A stretch of 64,000 nt of DNA from Ilex aquifolium (GCA_951799425.1 OX637403.1:28836811-28900810), one strand, 5' to 3'. Shown: positions 47,072 to 59,446, counted from the stretch's first letter. Numbers and translations: made by a program. Notes: a model not told the origin generated them from the sequence alone.

Positions 47072-47956
47072 AACTGCTCTGAATTGTCCGATAGAATGAA
47101 TCAAGATGGGCACTTTGTAGAGAGATTGAAGATGTCCAAAGAATCTAGATGGTTATGTTTCTTCGACAGTTCCGTGTGTTATTTACGCGGGTTGTGTGGA
47201 GTACGGCTGTCAGTGGATTGAATCAAAGTCGAATTTAATTAGCAGGAGATAAATTAATGCCTTTTATTGATAATTTAAATTTAAATTTGAATATGATATT
47301 TTATATCACTATTTCAGCAATTTGAATTTAGATATATTGTTGATTCAAATTATTTATATATATTTTATATAAATATTAAAGGAAATTAGGTGATTATTTA
47401 AAAAAAATAGTTAAAAATTAGATATAATTTGTTAAAATTTAGTTAATTAAGTTATTCGAATTGGGTTGGATTTTGAATTATTACCGAATTCAAATATGAA
47501 TTACGGAATTAAAAAAATCGACGAATTATTGGATCAGACTTTTGAGATCAAATTCAAATTTGAATCAATTAAAAATCAATCCAAACTCGATCTTGTTGAC
47601 AAGTCTATTTTAGGAGGTGACAATAGAGAGATTATTTTCATATTTCAAACTTTTGACACATTAATTGTTATAAAATAATCTTAATTTTACATAAATATAA
47701 TAATTCAAAATATTCACCAACTCTACATAAAATAAGGAATTAATAAATTTAGTTTTTGTCCTAGCATGTTCAAATGAAAAAGGATAGCTCACCACGCCCA
47801 CTGGATAAATAGATCTACACAAATCAAACTTACTATAACATATATCACCGAACGATTGGTTTATTGGGTAAATTTAATGAATTTTCTCATTCAATGTTTA
47901 GATTTGAATCTCCACAATTATGACAGTTCAGTGTGATTAAACCTGAGTAGCACTTA
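47072..47956. other. AT-rich upstream region of the membrane protein gene
   Basis: Contains AT-rich repeats such as AATTCAAAT / ATTTGAATT in both orientations (47270-47680), suggesting a decayed foldback or MITE without resolvable ends. No gene seen. Confidence 0.4.
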
Positions 47957-48718
47957 TGCTTCGTTTGGTACGATGAAAAAATGAAAAGATGAAAAGTTAG
48001 ATGGATAAATAAAACATCATATTTGGTAAGGAAGAAAAGTAGGAATGATGGAAAAATGGATGGATTCACTTTCCTTCCAACTCACCAAAATCAATCCCTC
48101 CAAAATCGGATGAAAAGTTAATTATTTTTATTGAGATGTATCTTATTTATCCATATATCTTTTTATATATATATATGATATTATGTATACATTAATTTCA
48201 TATAAAAATACAATGATAAAATATATATTTATATATATATATATATTTTTTAAAAAAATTTAAAAATAAAAATAATAAAAATTAAAAAAAATTAAAATTA
48301 AAAAAAATATTTTTTCCATCTTAACTAGGGGTGAAAATTTTTAATTCAACACGATAACACGACTCGAACTCGACACGAATTTTATGACACGAACTTGATT
48401 AACTCGAACACGAATACGACACGAAAATAAACAGGTCAACTCATAACTCGATACGACATAATTAGTTAAATGAGTTAAGTTATGTGTGACTAATGTTCGA
48501 CACAAACTCGTAATGACTCAATACGAATTTGACACGACACGACTCGATTATCACCCCTAATCTTAGCCAGCACAAAAAAAAAAAAAAAATTAGTTATTTT
48601 GATTTTCCATCCATCCAACCAAACATAAAGGAAAGAAAGTGTATCATTCTTACTTTCTTTCTTTGAAAGATATAAAGTATATCCCTCCTACTTTTCATCC
48701 TTCCTACCAAACGGAGCA
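47957..48718. mobile_element. PIF/Harbinger-like MITE, copy 1 (composite)
   Basis: The ends TGCTTCGTTTGGTAC and reverse-complemented TGCTCCGTTTGGTAG are inverted repeats, flanked by TTA on both sides (47954..47956 and 48719..48721), the 3-bp TTA/TAA target of PIF/Harbinger. The arms contain AAACATCATATTTGGTAAGG and AATCGG-type words shared with the copy at 53810..54455. A second, hAT-type element lies inside. Confidence 0.85.
48326..48559. mobile_element. hAT-like MITE nested in the PIF-like element
   Basis: The ends TAGGGGTGAAAATTT and reverse-complemented TAGGGGTGATAATCG are inverted repeats. The flanks ATCTTAAC and ATCTTAGC match at 7 of 8 bases, as expected for hAT. The interior is GACACGA/ACTCGA words, the same family as the 31.1, 34.1 and 41.0 kb copies. 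Confidence 0.8.
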
Positions 48719-49270
48719 TTAGAGTATACAATGATATCTTATATTCGGCCTAAAAAATTATATATATACATGGAGTAATCTATATGTACTAGTAGTTGCA
48801 CACGTGCGTTGCATGTGATCTATTTTGATTATGAAATAGTGTATATTCAAATTATGTACCATTTTATAGTACATCTAAAAAATTATTCTTTTCCTTAAGA
48901 CTTTGGTTATAATGTTCATTTATCAAGACCCACTTTTTGTTTAATTTTACTTGGATCACCACTTTCATTCGTGAAATTTTGGTCTTATGACACAAGAAAA
49001 TCTTATTAGGCTTCAAAAGAAAACAAGAATCAAGAATTTTAAGATATATATATATATATATAATACTGAACTTGTATTGTACATGATGAACTTGACATGC
49101 CACACATATTATTATATCAAGAGATGCAATAGCTAATGCATGCACAGTGTATAATGGAGTGGGTTGTTGATGTAAATAAAATCTCATCAATCCACCCTAA
49201 TTTGTTTATTGGTTTTTCATCATCAAAAAAAAGGAGTCATCGAGCTCAACCCATAAATAGATCTTGTCCT
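48719..49270. other. AT-rich spacer
   Basis: No gene recognised; a (TA)n tract lies near 49040. It may include the 3' UTR of the putative gene at 49271..50643. Confidence 0.4.
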
Positions 49271-50643
49271 TTAGGTGGATGCATTGTCATCACCATATTC
49301 ATCACTTATGTCATGAATTGCAAGCATCCTCTTCTGAAGATCTTCCTGAAATTGTGGAGCAATATATAAATGTAGTACTATTGTCGATATTTGAATAAGA
49401 ATTTTTCAAAATTCTTTTGTTTGTGGTAAAAAGAGAAATCTTACTCATGCATGATAAAATTCTATAATTATTGGTTTCTCTCACCTTACCAAGTCCTCTT
49501 ATTTCTTTGGCTAAATACCAAGTCCAATTATTATATAAAGCTTTTATGCATTTCTGGGTTTTAAGTAAAACAACAATCTTATCAGTCTCTACAATTATAT
49601 ATTTTACACATATTAATTTTTAGTTGTAGGTACGACTTAAAGAAGAATTGGATAGGTCACTAAAGGAGTGTTGAGCATGTGTTTGAAATTGAGATTTTTT
49701 CTTTCAATTACGGGCACAACTAAAAAAGTATTAGACACGTATCCGAAAGTTTTGAAAAATATCAATGATCGACTTGTTTCCCGCATGATTATGTCGTTTT
49801 CGTAGACTGTCTGATTGATGTTCAAATTTTCACCCCCACATCATTTTCAAATATTCAATTTTCATGTTCATTATTATGTTTTTATTAGAGCACTATCTCT
49901 ATTTGGAAAACTAAATAAAGAGTAATAGATTCCTAAAGATATTGCATGCCAGGTAAATAGAAGATTTTAAGGAGACTAAATGACTTTGATATAACATATC
50001 CGTAAAAAGAAAATAATCATCTCATAGACATTAGTTGATAGACTGCTTTTCTCCTTGCCAATGATAGGAAAAGTTAACTGGCATAGTCATAAAGAAAATA
50101 TAAATTTAATCATTATTTCAACTCATATCTCTATTGTAGAGCTCCAAACTTTATTAAGAAAGAACAAGAATGCATATTCATGATGAAAATGGAAAAAAGA
50201 AAAATCACCCGGCCCAACTCCAGATTTTCCCCCAAGGCTGTTATCAAGTCCTTTTGCATCTGCTTGTAATCAACAACATGCTTCTCACCAATCTACACCA
50301 TCCACAAACAATATCATAAAGACACTGCAAATAGGAAGAAAAAGCTGAAATATAACAAACAATAATAAGTCCAAAGAATGCACCATTAGAACTGAGACAA
50401 CATTCACACATTGTAGAGAGAGGGACATAATAGGTCTTAAGTGTTACACAGAAGGAGATGAAAAAAGAAATTGGAAGGGCTTGGCATAGAATATAAAACA
50501 GAGGCAAAATGAACCAAAGAACACACCAATTTTTTTAACCAGAGAATACAAAAGCAAAAGAAAATGAACTTTGAGTAGAACATTAATCCACTAACTCTTC
50601 CAATTCGAAATGCGCTAGTGTCTTCTTTGGACTTTCCAGTTTC
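49271..50643 (-). CDS. Putative 3' exons of an unrecognised gene
   Basis: Three segments with good splice signals all begin and end in phase 0. 50596..50643 encodes ETGKSKEDTSAFRIGR. 50209..50292 encodes IGEKHVVDYKQMQKDLITAL and GENLELGR. 49271..49345 encodes EDLQKRMLAIHDISDEYGDD then NAST and a stop. The composition is clearly protein-like in AT-rich surroundings, charged and probably helical, ending in an acidic tail. I do not recognise the family. Upstream exons would lie between 50.7 and 53.3 kb; QWATSVTNEDLNNCDPE (about 53220-53270, minus) and VSKRVDDEWVKYSTDTSSVG (about 51093-51166, minus) are candidate pieces, but the latter frame ends in its own stop. It could be a real gene, a pseudogene or a captured fragment. 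Confidence 0.45.
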
Positions 50644-53517
50644 CTAAGAGAGGGGAAGATACAGTAAATGGACTCTCCAATAGTTTGAAAGATAAAAAGG
50701 AAAAGGCCAAGACTGACGTCAATTGACACGGTAAATTTTACATTAAATCAGAAATGAAACATACCCAATTACAATATTTGTTAAATGTCATTTGAACTTT
50801 AGTTTACACATATTCATAACTATGAATTTACTACATTACAAATTTTACTTTTTAAAATTGTTGAAGGGTAAATTTGAAAATTAAAAGTTTTGATTTTTTA
50901 GTAGTATAGATATGGATAAATAATTCAACCTGATCAACGGAAAACTTAATCAACTGTTTTTTTGAAAATTGATGCATGATGGAAGACTACAACGTCATGG
51001 TCAACATTAAACTAAATCAAACAGCAGACATGCTAGTATTACCTATTAACACTTGAAATGTGATTTGAGTGTTATTTAAGGTAAATTAATGGTCGTTTTG
51101 TCCAACTGAAGATGTATCAGTGGAATACTTGACCCATTCGTCATCTACCCTTTTGGAGACACCTGTGAATTCACTAAAATACTAACAACTTGGGAAGAAT
51201 TAAGTTGATAAAAATAAACTAAACAACATGGAAGGCATGTAAAAGTAAATAACATAAATTGCCATTCGAAAAAATGGTACCTTAAATGCCTACATTATTG
51301 TAGTAGTCATGGTTTAATTAGGTGATGAGCAACCAAATGAGGTCCCACAACCTGTAGGAAGGTTTGACAAAGCAAACAAAAATTCCAGAAAAAACAAGCT
51401 CATGTTAGATTCTATTGAACATGGCAGCATCATATAGCAAATTGAAGCAAACATAGAGAAACTAATAGGCACTGAATCCATTACCTATAACCGGAAAAGG
51501 GCGAGTTGGATAGATAAATGTCTATGAAGTATTTCATTCAATTCCATCATTGGCGGAGTTGTAATAGCAACGTGAAGCTAGTATGTTGATGCCCACATTG
51601 AAGGCATTCACCATAATAATCCACAAAGTGATCCTTTCATGTGGAGATCAAGAAGGTGTAACAATATTTATTGAATTAGCCAACCATCTATAGTCAAGTA
51701 CAAGTCCCCAAAAAAAGTCCAACCAAGAATCTACAATGTCAATCTTTGATATTGGTCAGATCCTAAACGACACAAATTGAACACTACATAATTCGAACAT
51801 GTAAAGTACCTTGGACCAATCTTGCTTTTGAAAAATACATAAGCATATATAAGTTGGGAAACAATAACAGCCACATACAGGTGAGAGTAAACCTATTAGA
51901 TCAAAAAATAGAATCTAGTTATATATGCATAAATGCAAGCCCAATTGAAACCATGAGCCATCAAACACTTGGTTGAATTAAATATCTCACTCTTATAATT
52001 TTGTTTACCTAATGGATTGTATTTGAATCCAAAAAAAAAAAACAGATAAGAAATTCCTTATTAAACCCAAAAAAAGTTACAAGAAAATCCTCACCACACC
52101 CAATTAATCAGATTCTGGACATGAAGTCACCCATAGAAGAATCAACAAATATTCTTCTCTAACCGACCTAATTCGCTTAAGGAGATTAAGACTAGTAAGA
52201 GATTAGACCCAAATGGAGCTAATGCAATATTTTTTACAAGATATCGATTAATGTTTCTCAGATCACAATTATAGGATCCTATTGATTGGAAAATAAAGCA
52301 AGGATTCAAAGCACCAGTTTTTCTAAATATTAATATGAAGTAGATGGTGAAGAAGAATTACCAAAGAAAATTTTCTTCACTATGAAAGTCAGATTTAAGA
52401 AAAATGCCACATGATTGGAAGAAAATATAAAGACAATGAAAAGAGGGGAAAGGAAAAGCAGGAATCCATTCACCAGATTGTTCCACTCAAAAGAAAAATT
52501 TGACAATGGCGTGACTGCAAGAAAAAATCAATGATGCTCCATTTAAAGCCCATTACATTTGCAATTATCTATCAAATTGTAGTCCACTTTCTCCATCCGA
52601 CAACATGCAATTATTAAAATTAACTGAAGCAGCTTCAACATTAAACTGATGTCATCAAAGAGATTCCACAAGCAAAAAATAGAAACTCAAATAACATACA
52701 TCATATATCGGGCCTAATAAGATCTTTGAATAATTCGAAACCATCAACTATCAAATTTTTTTTTTCATTTGAGATTATTGCATAAGCGTGTTTTTTTATT
52801 GTTAATTTCACCATACATAGCAAAATGTCATTTAGTACAAAACGAACAATCAGATGAAGTTGAAAGGTATATTAGTTGCTATAGTGTACGCCCATTCAAT
52901 TTCTTGTAATGTAGACCACCAAAAAAATGTAGAAAAAAAATTTGAACAACCCACCGAAACATGCCTGCAATCCTACATATATAACCCACCAATCTTCTTA
53001 CAGCGTATTATATAACCAACGGTTTAAGAATCCCAATTTCGTTTCAATCATCAAGCAAAAACAAACAAAAGAACACAAATATTATATGAAAAGAGAAATG
53101 GAGAACCTATTAGAGAAGAAATGGAGTACCGTTGGTTTGGCAATGGGAACAATCACGTTGTGTCTGTGTCTGGGAGAGGAAGGGAGCTGAAGAAAACTAC
53201 AGAACCTTGTGAAGAACAACACCTCTGGATCACAATTATTCAGATCCTCATTCGTAACTGATGTAGCCCATTGCTGCGATCATTAATGGGTGTGGAATCC
53301 GAACAGCCGAAAGAGGAGAGAGAGAGAGAGGAAAAGAACATCAGCCGAAAGAGGGGAAGATGATGAGGTGCCTGTGTGCGTTAGCTTCTGATGTCAAAGA
53401 GACAGATAAAGGGGCATCAGTGATTAATGGAGAGGTGATCATTAACTTTAGTTTGGCCAATTTGTGAATATGCAGGCGATGGGGAGGGGGAGAAGGGCTA
53501 GCGGCTGAAGAATGTGA

Positions 53518-53573
<56 letters not shown>

Positions 53574-53809
53574 TGGGTGAGAAGTAATGGAGTCTGTACT
53601 GAGGGATAAGGATGGCATAATAGTAGTTTTGGGGGATAAAAGGGAAGAAAATTTTTTTTTTCATGCATTCAGACTTTTTAAAGTAGTATAGATATAGATA
53701 TGTATTTAGAAATACAAAATAATAATTTTTGATTTTTTAGAATTCTGAATAGAAATAATAATAGACATATTAAATATAAATTGAATAATTTTTGACATTG
53801 CATAATTAA
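50644..53809. other. Long AT-rich stretch, possible introns and 5' part of the unrecognised gene
   Basis: Apart from the candidate exon pieces noted for the neighbouring gene, I see only short frames. The frame at 53341..53664 (minus) runs through a (GA)25 tract and is probably upstream or UTR DNA. Confidence 0.35.
53519..53569 (+). repeat. (GA)n microsatellite, about 25 units
   Basis: An uninterrupted GA run of about 50 bases; on the minus strand a CT run that reads as poly-Ser/Leu. Confidence 0.9.
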
Positions 53810-54455
53810 TGCTCCGTTTGGTACGGTAAAAAAATGGAAGGATGGAAAGTTGGAAGGATGGAAAGTGGGAGGGATAGATAAAACATCATGTTTGGTAAGG
53901 AAGGAAAGTAGGAATGATGAAAAAGTTGATGGATTAACTTTCTTTCTAACTCACCAAAATCAAACCCTCTAAAATCGGAAGAAAAGTGGATGGAAAGTTA
54001 ATTATTTGTGTTGAGATGTATCTTATTTGTCAATATATCTTTTAATATATACATATTTTATATATACATTAATTTCATATAAAAATACAATGATAAAATA
54101 TGTATTTATATATATTTTTAAAAAATAAAAAATATAAAAAATAAAAATAAACAGGTCAACTCGCAATTCGACATGACACAATTAGTTAAATGAGTTGAGT
54201 TAGATTTAACTAATATTCGACACAAACTCATAATGACTTAACACAAATTTGACACGACACGACTCGATTGTCACCCTTAATCTTAGCCAGAACAAAAAAA
54301 AAAAAAAAAATTTAGTCATTTTATTTTCCATCCATCCAACCAAACACAAAAGAAGAAAAGTGTATCATTCTTACTTTCCTTCTTTGAATGACAGAAAGTG
54401 TATTCCTCTTATTTTCTATCTTTCTTATTTTTCATCTTTCGTACCAAACGGAGCA
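53810..54455. mobile_element. PIF/Harbinger-like MITE, copy 2 (composite)
   Basis: The ends TGCTCCGTTTGGTACGG and reverse-complemented TGCTCCGTTTGGTACG are inverted repeats, flanked by TAA (53807..53809 and 54456..54458). It is colinear with the copy at 47957..48718, and its middle (about 54140-54292) retains the right part of the same nested hAT-type element, so the composite existed before both copies moved. Confidence 0.88.
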
Positions 54456-54729
54456 TAAAAGTTGATAGTTAGACCAAGAATACAACAAAAGCCTTTTTTC
54501 AGGAGAATAATTTTGAGAAGAGAAGTAAAAACACCGGACCAGATTAATCGGCTGTAGTACTTGTCGTCATTTATGTTGGTTGAAATTCAACATTGGTGGC
54601 AGTGGAAAGGACAATCCCTGTCGGTGGGCTTGGAGGGATGAAAAAACATGTTGGATTACATGTTTTTAATCCGAGTGGCGTGGTCAGTGGGTATCCATCA
54701 AATTTTTCATCCCGTAGGTGAATGTGTTA
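54456..54729. other. Short spacer between two MITEs
   Basis: Less AT-rich text (54560-54720) with no recognisable gene. Confidence 0.4.
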
Positions 54730-55179
54730 GGTTTTGTTTGGATGAATTTTTGGAAAAGATTTGAATTTAGTTTTTTTTAAATTCAAATTCTTTTTTATAA
54801 AGATAGAATTCAATATTGAATCCGATTCATACCTATATTAGTATATAACACATACACATATAAAATTCACATATATATCATAATTATTAACAACTATTTG
54901 TCATGTAAATGATTATTTTATTTTTGATCAATTCAATTCATATTCATGTTAAGGAGTACAATTATTTTTTGTATCCTTAACCCTTTAATCAATCTTTCCA
55001 AATCCACCCCCTTAGGTTTGACGAATCCATGAGCATGAGTTTAATATTCGAACCAGCTACGGGTTAGGTTTGGAAACTCAGGATTAAATTTTCAATTCAA
55101 ACATGCGATTTAGGAGTCCTTTAGATTATTTTACTTAAATCCATCTTGTCAAACCCTCTCATACTTACCAAACAACCTC
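54730..55179. mobile_element. PIF/Harbinger-like TIR element
   Basis: The ends GGTTTTGTTTGG and reverse-complemented GAGGTTGTTTGG are inverted repeats, flanked by TTA (54727..54729 and 55180..55182). A related copy lies inverted at 42194..42670. 450 bp, non-coding. Confidence 0.75.
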
Positions 55180-55182
55180 TTA

Positions 55183-55325
55183 GAGTCTATATTGGGGTTC
55201 AATGGTTGACCACTATGTTAGTCTAGCTATATTCGTTTTTTAGAAGAGTAACGAGCACAATCATAAGTCTCATGATTCTACCAGTGAGAACTTATCGGAT
55301 AGTCTCTATGCGTTTTCCTTTACCT
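55183..55325. repeat. Dispersed SINE-like repeat, copy B
   Basis: Related to 39390-39590 (shared TTTTTTAGAAGAGTAACG and CCAGTGAG words). It directly abuts the PIF-like element's target site, so the element may have landed at the edge of this repeat. Confidence 0.5.
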
Positions 55326-55560
55326 CCACCATTTTTTTCAATAGCCAAAAACAAAAAAGCAAAATGAGCTCTCCATTAAATTCAAATCTTGAAAAAAAAA
55401 ATTTGGTTAAGTCATGAAAAATTTATCTCTTATGAATACATAATTTTGACGTGAATGATCAATTTTCAACTAAACCAAGAAGAAGAATAGTCAAATGTGT
55501 GTAAATTTATTCTAACCCCTCCGATCGTTAAACTAAAAAAAATAGAACTATTGATAATAT

Positions 55561-56448
55561 TGATGATGCACAAAAGTGTCTCCGTGCAAGATCAACAGTC
55601 AAGTATACGAACGGGTGTAATTAATGAGTAGTAAATAGGCAATCAGTGACAGATCAATGACAAAGCAGTAAATAAGAGATCAACACAAGAGATTTATAGT
55701 GGTTCGGTCTCGGATGACCTACGTCCACTCTCTGGAATGGCAACGGTGGCCGGTGTTCTTTATTGATGAATAAGGGTACTCCGGAGAGTTACAGTGCTTC
55801 TAGAAAGAGAGCAGTGTGTGTGAGGGTAAGTGTATGGGTTTCAAGGTATGCCGAGGCTCTTAGATGTGTGTCCTTCATATGGAGAGGACTTACATTTATA
55901 TAGGTTGAGAGAGGCGGTGAGGCGGTCACTATAATTTGGCAAGTACAGTTATGGTAGGACTCTACCATTTTGGAAGGTTCTATTTAGGTAGGACTCGATC
56001 TTCTCCATCTTCATCCCGGTATTCTCTCCCTCGTGCTCCTATTTAGTCGGAGGGGGTCCTGAGCTGGACTGGGCTCATCCTTGGTCTTGAGATTGGACCC
56101 GGAGTTCATTTGGCTCGCACCGAAGTGAAAAGAGACGAAGCAGGACGGACCAGGAGGTTTTGCACTGGGCGGCGCCCAAGAGGGGCTAGGTGGGCGGCGC
56201 CCACTTTGGTCCTTGGTGTCCTGGAACTTGCCTCCTAGTGTTTTGGCATCCTTCTAGAAGCTTTGGCATCCTTCTAGATACTTTGGCATCCTTCTAGAAG
56301 CTTTGGCATCCTTCTAGAAGCTTTGGCATTTTTCTAGATACTTTGGCATCCCTCTAGATGGGTTGACCCAGCCTTGATTTGAAACTTTCTTCGGGCTTTC
56401 TTGGTTCGTTTAAATTGGGCTTTGGCCCAGCGCAATTCGGACTCGTCA
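55561..56448 (-). repeat. LTR (3' LTR in element orientation)
   Basis: Begins TGATGATGCACAAAAG and ends CGGACTCGTCA on plus. In element sense it has a TATA-type box (CCTATATAAATG, about 55890-55905) and an AATAAAG poly(A)-type signal near 55760. It carries a five-fold 23-bp repeat of CTTTGGCATCCTTCTAGA and GGGCGGCGCCCA palindromes. Confidence 0.92.
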
Positions 56449-56754
56449 TTTGCCCCCCATGCCCCGAGCCTTTGATTTTTTCAAAAGGCAAGGGTCGAGG
56501 GCATGTGTTCATCTCTGTTCGAGTGAAACGGGATTTTCCTTGTCATTCCCGACATCCTTTGATCCCCGGGGACTCGCTATTTAGGAATTTTGCTGAACTT
56601 CCCGGTACCGAAAAATATGTATATATATATTTTTCCTGTTCCTCTATAAATAGAGATTACTATTCCATTGTCTTCATTTTTACCCATCTCTTGAAACTTT
56701 TCCCAAAGGGTGTTCTTCCGAGTTTATTTCAAGAAGCTAAACCAACTTGGCTTC

Positions 56755-57020
56755 CTCAAGAAGCTTAGTTAGGCTTCCTCAAGAAGCTTTGTGAGGCTTC
56801 CTCTAGAAGCTTTGTGAGGCTTCCTCTAGAAGCTTTGTAAGGCACTCCCGCTCTATTTAAGGAGCTCACTGTTCATATTCCCATCTCCTCCATTTCTTCC
56901 TCTCATTTCTTCCTCTCATGCTTTGTGAGGCTTCTTCTAGAAGCTTTTTGTAAGACTTCTTCTAGAAGCTTTTTGTAAGGCTTCTTCTAGAAGCTTTGTA
57001 AAGCTTCCTCTAGAAGCTCC
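56755..57020. repeat. Tandem array in the retroelement: 'CTAGAAGCTTTGTGAGGCTT' units
   Basis: About ten variants of a 23-27-bp unit, in two clusters separated by a direct repeat that contains CTCCCTCTCTATTTAAGGAG-like text. Related to the unit found in the LTRs. Confidence 0.85.
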
Positions 57021-57169
57021 AAGGCACTCCCTCTCTATTTAAGGAGCTCACTGTTCATATTCCCATCTCCTCCATTTCTTCCTCTCATTTCTTTCATTAG
57101 TTGAAAACATGAGGACTAGGGGCTCATTCATCCGTAAGGGTCTTCATGTTGAAGGCTCCCATGAGAGAG

Positions 57170-57480
57170 GCATGGTGGGCGGCGCCCATGAGGAAGGAGG
57201 GGTGAGCGGCGCCCATGTTGGCTTGGCAGGCGACGCCCATGTGGAGAGAGGAGTGGGCGGCGCCTTCTCATGTGCTGGTGGCTTGAGTGTTGCACTAGGC
57301 AGTTTTTGGGTGACACCAAGAGGTTGGCAGGGTGCCTTGAGCGACACCATAAGGCTGGGGTAGGCGCTTTTGGTGATGCCAAGAGGTTGGCCTGGTGCCT
57401 TGAGTGACGCCATGAGGCTGGGGTAGGCGCCTTGGGTGACGCCAAGAGGTTGGCAGGGCGCCTTGAGTGACACCATGAGT
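57170..57480. repeat. Tandem arrays in the retroelement: GGCGCC and 'GACGCCATGAGGCTGGGG' units
   Basis: First part: imperfect 30-36-bp units each with GGGCGGCGCC/GGCGACGCC. Second part: units of about 60 bp with CAAGAGGTTGGC(A/C), GCGCCTTGAGTGAC and CCATGAGGCTGGGGTAGGCG. Open frames across them on both strands are by-products of the periodicity. Confidence 0.85.
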
Positions 57481-57669
57481 CTTGCCCCCACTCCTCCATT
57501 ATGTGTGTCTTTGTACTATTGTCGGAGTTGGGACTCCAGTGTAGATGACTTAAGTTTCAAAAGTGTGCCTGGAAAAGACAATGTTATCTCAACATTAAAA
57601 TATCTAACATGATTACCTGTAGAGAGGCAGACTGTTTGCATGAGAGCAAAGTCAGTGCTGTGGACGTCC

Positions 57670-57905
57670 CATGAGAGAGCCGCATGATCATAGGCCGAGC
57701 TACGTGTAGTCTCGGGAGATGGCTGCCTAAGCAGAGGCTTTCTTGGTGACTACGTGCACGAGAGCAGAGTCATAGAGGCCGAACTACGTGTAGTCTCGGG
57801 AGATGGCTGCCATAGCAGAGGTGACGACTTGCGCGAGAGCAGAGTCATAGGGGCCGAGCTACGTATAGTCTCGGGAGATGGCTGCCGTAACAGAGGCTTA
57901 CAAGG
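57670..57905. repeat. Tandem array in the retroelement: 'GAGCTACGTGTAGTCTCGGG' units
   Basis: Three units of about 85 bp with GCCGAGCTACGTGTAGTCTC, GGAGATGGCTGCC, and CGAGAGCAGAGTCATAG. Confidence 0.85.
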
Positions 57906-58084
57906 TGTGTCCCGCACTCTTCTTTGGCTTTCTTCCTTTATATTTTTGGCTTTGAATGCCTATAGGTGGCAGTTGTTTTGCCCTGCTTGTTTACAGATAC
58001 GCTGAAGATCAGGAAGGTAATTAATGGTCAGGCAGCGGAGAGGCGGACACATGAGGCTGCTGAAGAGCAGTTAATGGTTTGTGC

Positions 58085-58190
58085 GACAGGCACGAGAGGA
58101 TGCCGCGTAGCTTGCACGACAGGCACGAGAGGATGCCGTGAAACTGTTAAGGCTCGAGCGGCAGGCACGAGAGGATGTCGCTGAGAAGTT
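58085..58190. repeat. Tandem array in the retroelement: 'GACAGGCACGAGAGGATG' units
   Basis: Three to four units of 30-39 bp with GGCACGAGAGGATG(C/T)CG. Confidence 0.8.
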
Positions 58191-58304
58191 AAGGCTAGCG
58201 CATGAAAGGGCTGCTCAACTTGAGGCTGACCTTTGAGTAGCACTTGAGAGAGCTACTAGGCCAGAGGCTCACTTCATAGAGATGGATGAGATGATGTAGA
58301 GGAG

Positions 58305-58835
58305 CTGGGTGCCTGGTGGGCCCCTGTTGCTACTGGGTGCCTGGTGTGGGGCGCCTGGTGTTGGGCACCTGCTGTTGGGTGCTTGGTGTGGGGCGCCTAC
58401 TGCTAGGCGCCTGAGATTGGGCACCTGAGGCAGGACGCCTACTGCTGGACGTCTGAGAGTGGGCGCCTGCTGCTGAGTGCCTAGTGAGAGGGGGCGAGAC
58501 CCCTCGTTGGCATCATGGGGCACCCAAGGTGGAGAGGGTGAGACCCTTTGTTGGCATTATGGAGGGCGCCCAAGGTGGAGAATGTGAGACCCCTTGTCTG
58601 GGCGGCATCATGGGAGACGCCCAAGGTGGAGAGGGCGAGACTCCTCGTTGGCATCATAGGGGACGCTCAAGGTGGAGAGGATGAGACCCCTTGTCTGGGC
58701 GACATCATGGGAGACGCCCAAGGTGGAGAGGGCGAGACCCCTCGTCGACATCTACTGTTGAGGGTGCTTGCTGCTGGGCGCTGGGCGCCTGAGATTGGGC
58801 ACCTGAGGCAGGACGTCTACTGCTGGGCGCCTGGT
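58305..58835. repeat. Tandem arrays in the retroelement: 'GGGCGCCTGGTG' and 'GGCGCCCAAGGTGGAGAG' units
   Basis: 12-15-bp units (58305-58480, 58750-58835) flank longer 60-70-bp units (58480-58750) with CCCAAGGTGGAGAGGG(C/T)GAG and CCTCGTTGGCATCAT. Confidence 0.85.
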
Positions 58836-59446
58836 CCTGTTCGCCTTTTGTCTACCTTGTTGTGAGGCCAAGTTCAGACTTTGGTAAGCTGTCTGTAAAT
58901 TTTAGGAAAACACAACAATTCTGGACACAATAATCTTCGCAGAAAGTTATTTCATAAAATAATAAATAACAGAATAAATAATCTAAAACGATAAAGGATA
59001 GATGAGAGTCATTGGCATTCGCTCTCGTCCTCCTACGCAGGTACATGAGGAGGGGGAACACGTGAGTTCCCTGTACGCTGAGGAGGGACGACTGGGCGAG
59101 GGGCACCTTGGTGTGGCCTTGGGGCGCTCTGGCGAGGCCTCCATGGCGGGGTGTTGCTTGGTGCCCTGGGTGATTAGGTTGTTGCTCCTCTCCTGTTGGG
59201 GTGAGTGGGGCTTTTCCCACAGGGTGAGATGATGCCTCCTTGGAGCAGTTGCATGGTCTGCAAGAGTTGTTGCCCGACGATGGGGGTTGCCATAGCAGAC
59301 GGCTCCGAGGGTGTGAGGGGAGGCGGAGCCTCCTCCTGGTGTGCCGGGTTGTTGTCCCCTGGTTGTCGACTCATTGATCTGGTAGTGATTGCCATGGAAT
59401 AGCAAGGTGGTAGAACACTTAGTCGTTCCCACAGACGGCGCCAAAC

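Noticed and set aside
51093-51166. Candidate exon encoding VSKRVDDEWVKYSTDTSSVG and a stop
   Set aside because: Its own stop codon is incompatible with the downstream phase-0 exons unless it is an alternative 3' end; support is too thin for a feature.
53341-53664. 107-codon minus-strand frame with poly-Ser/Leu
   Set aside because: Driven by the (GA)n tract; no domain.
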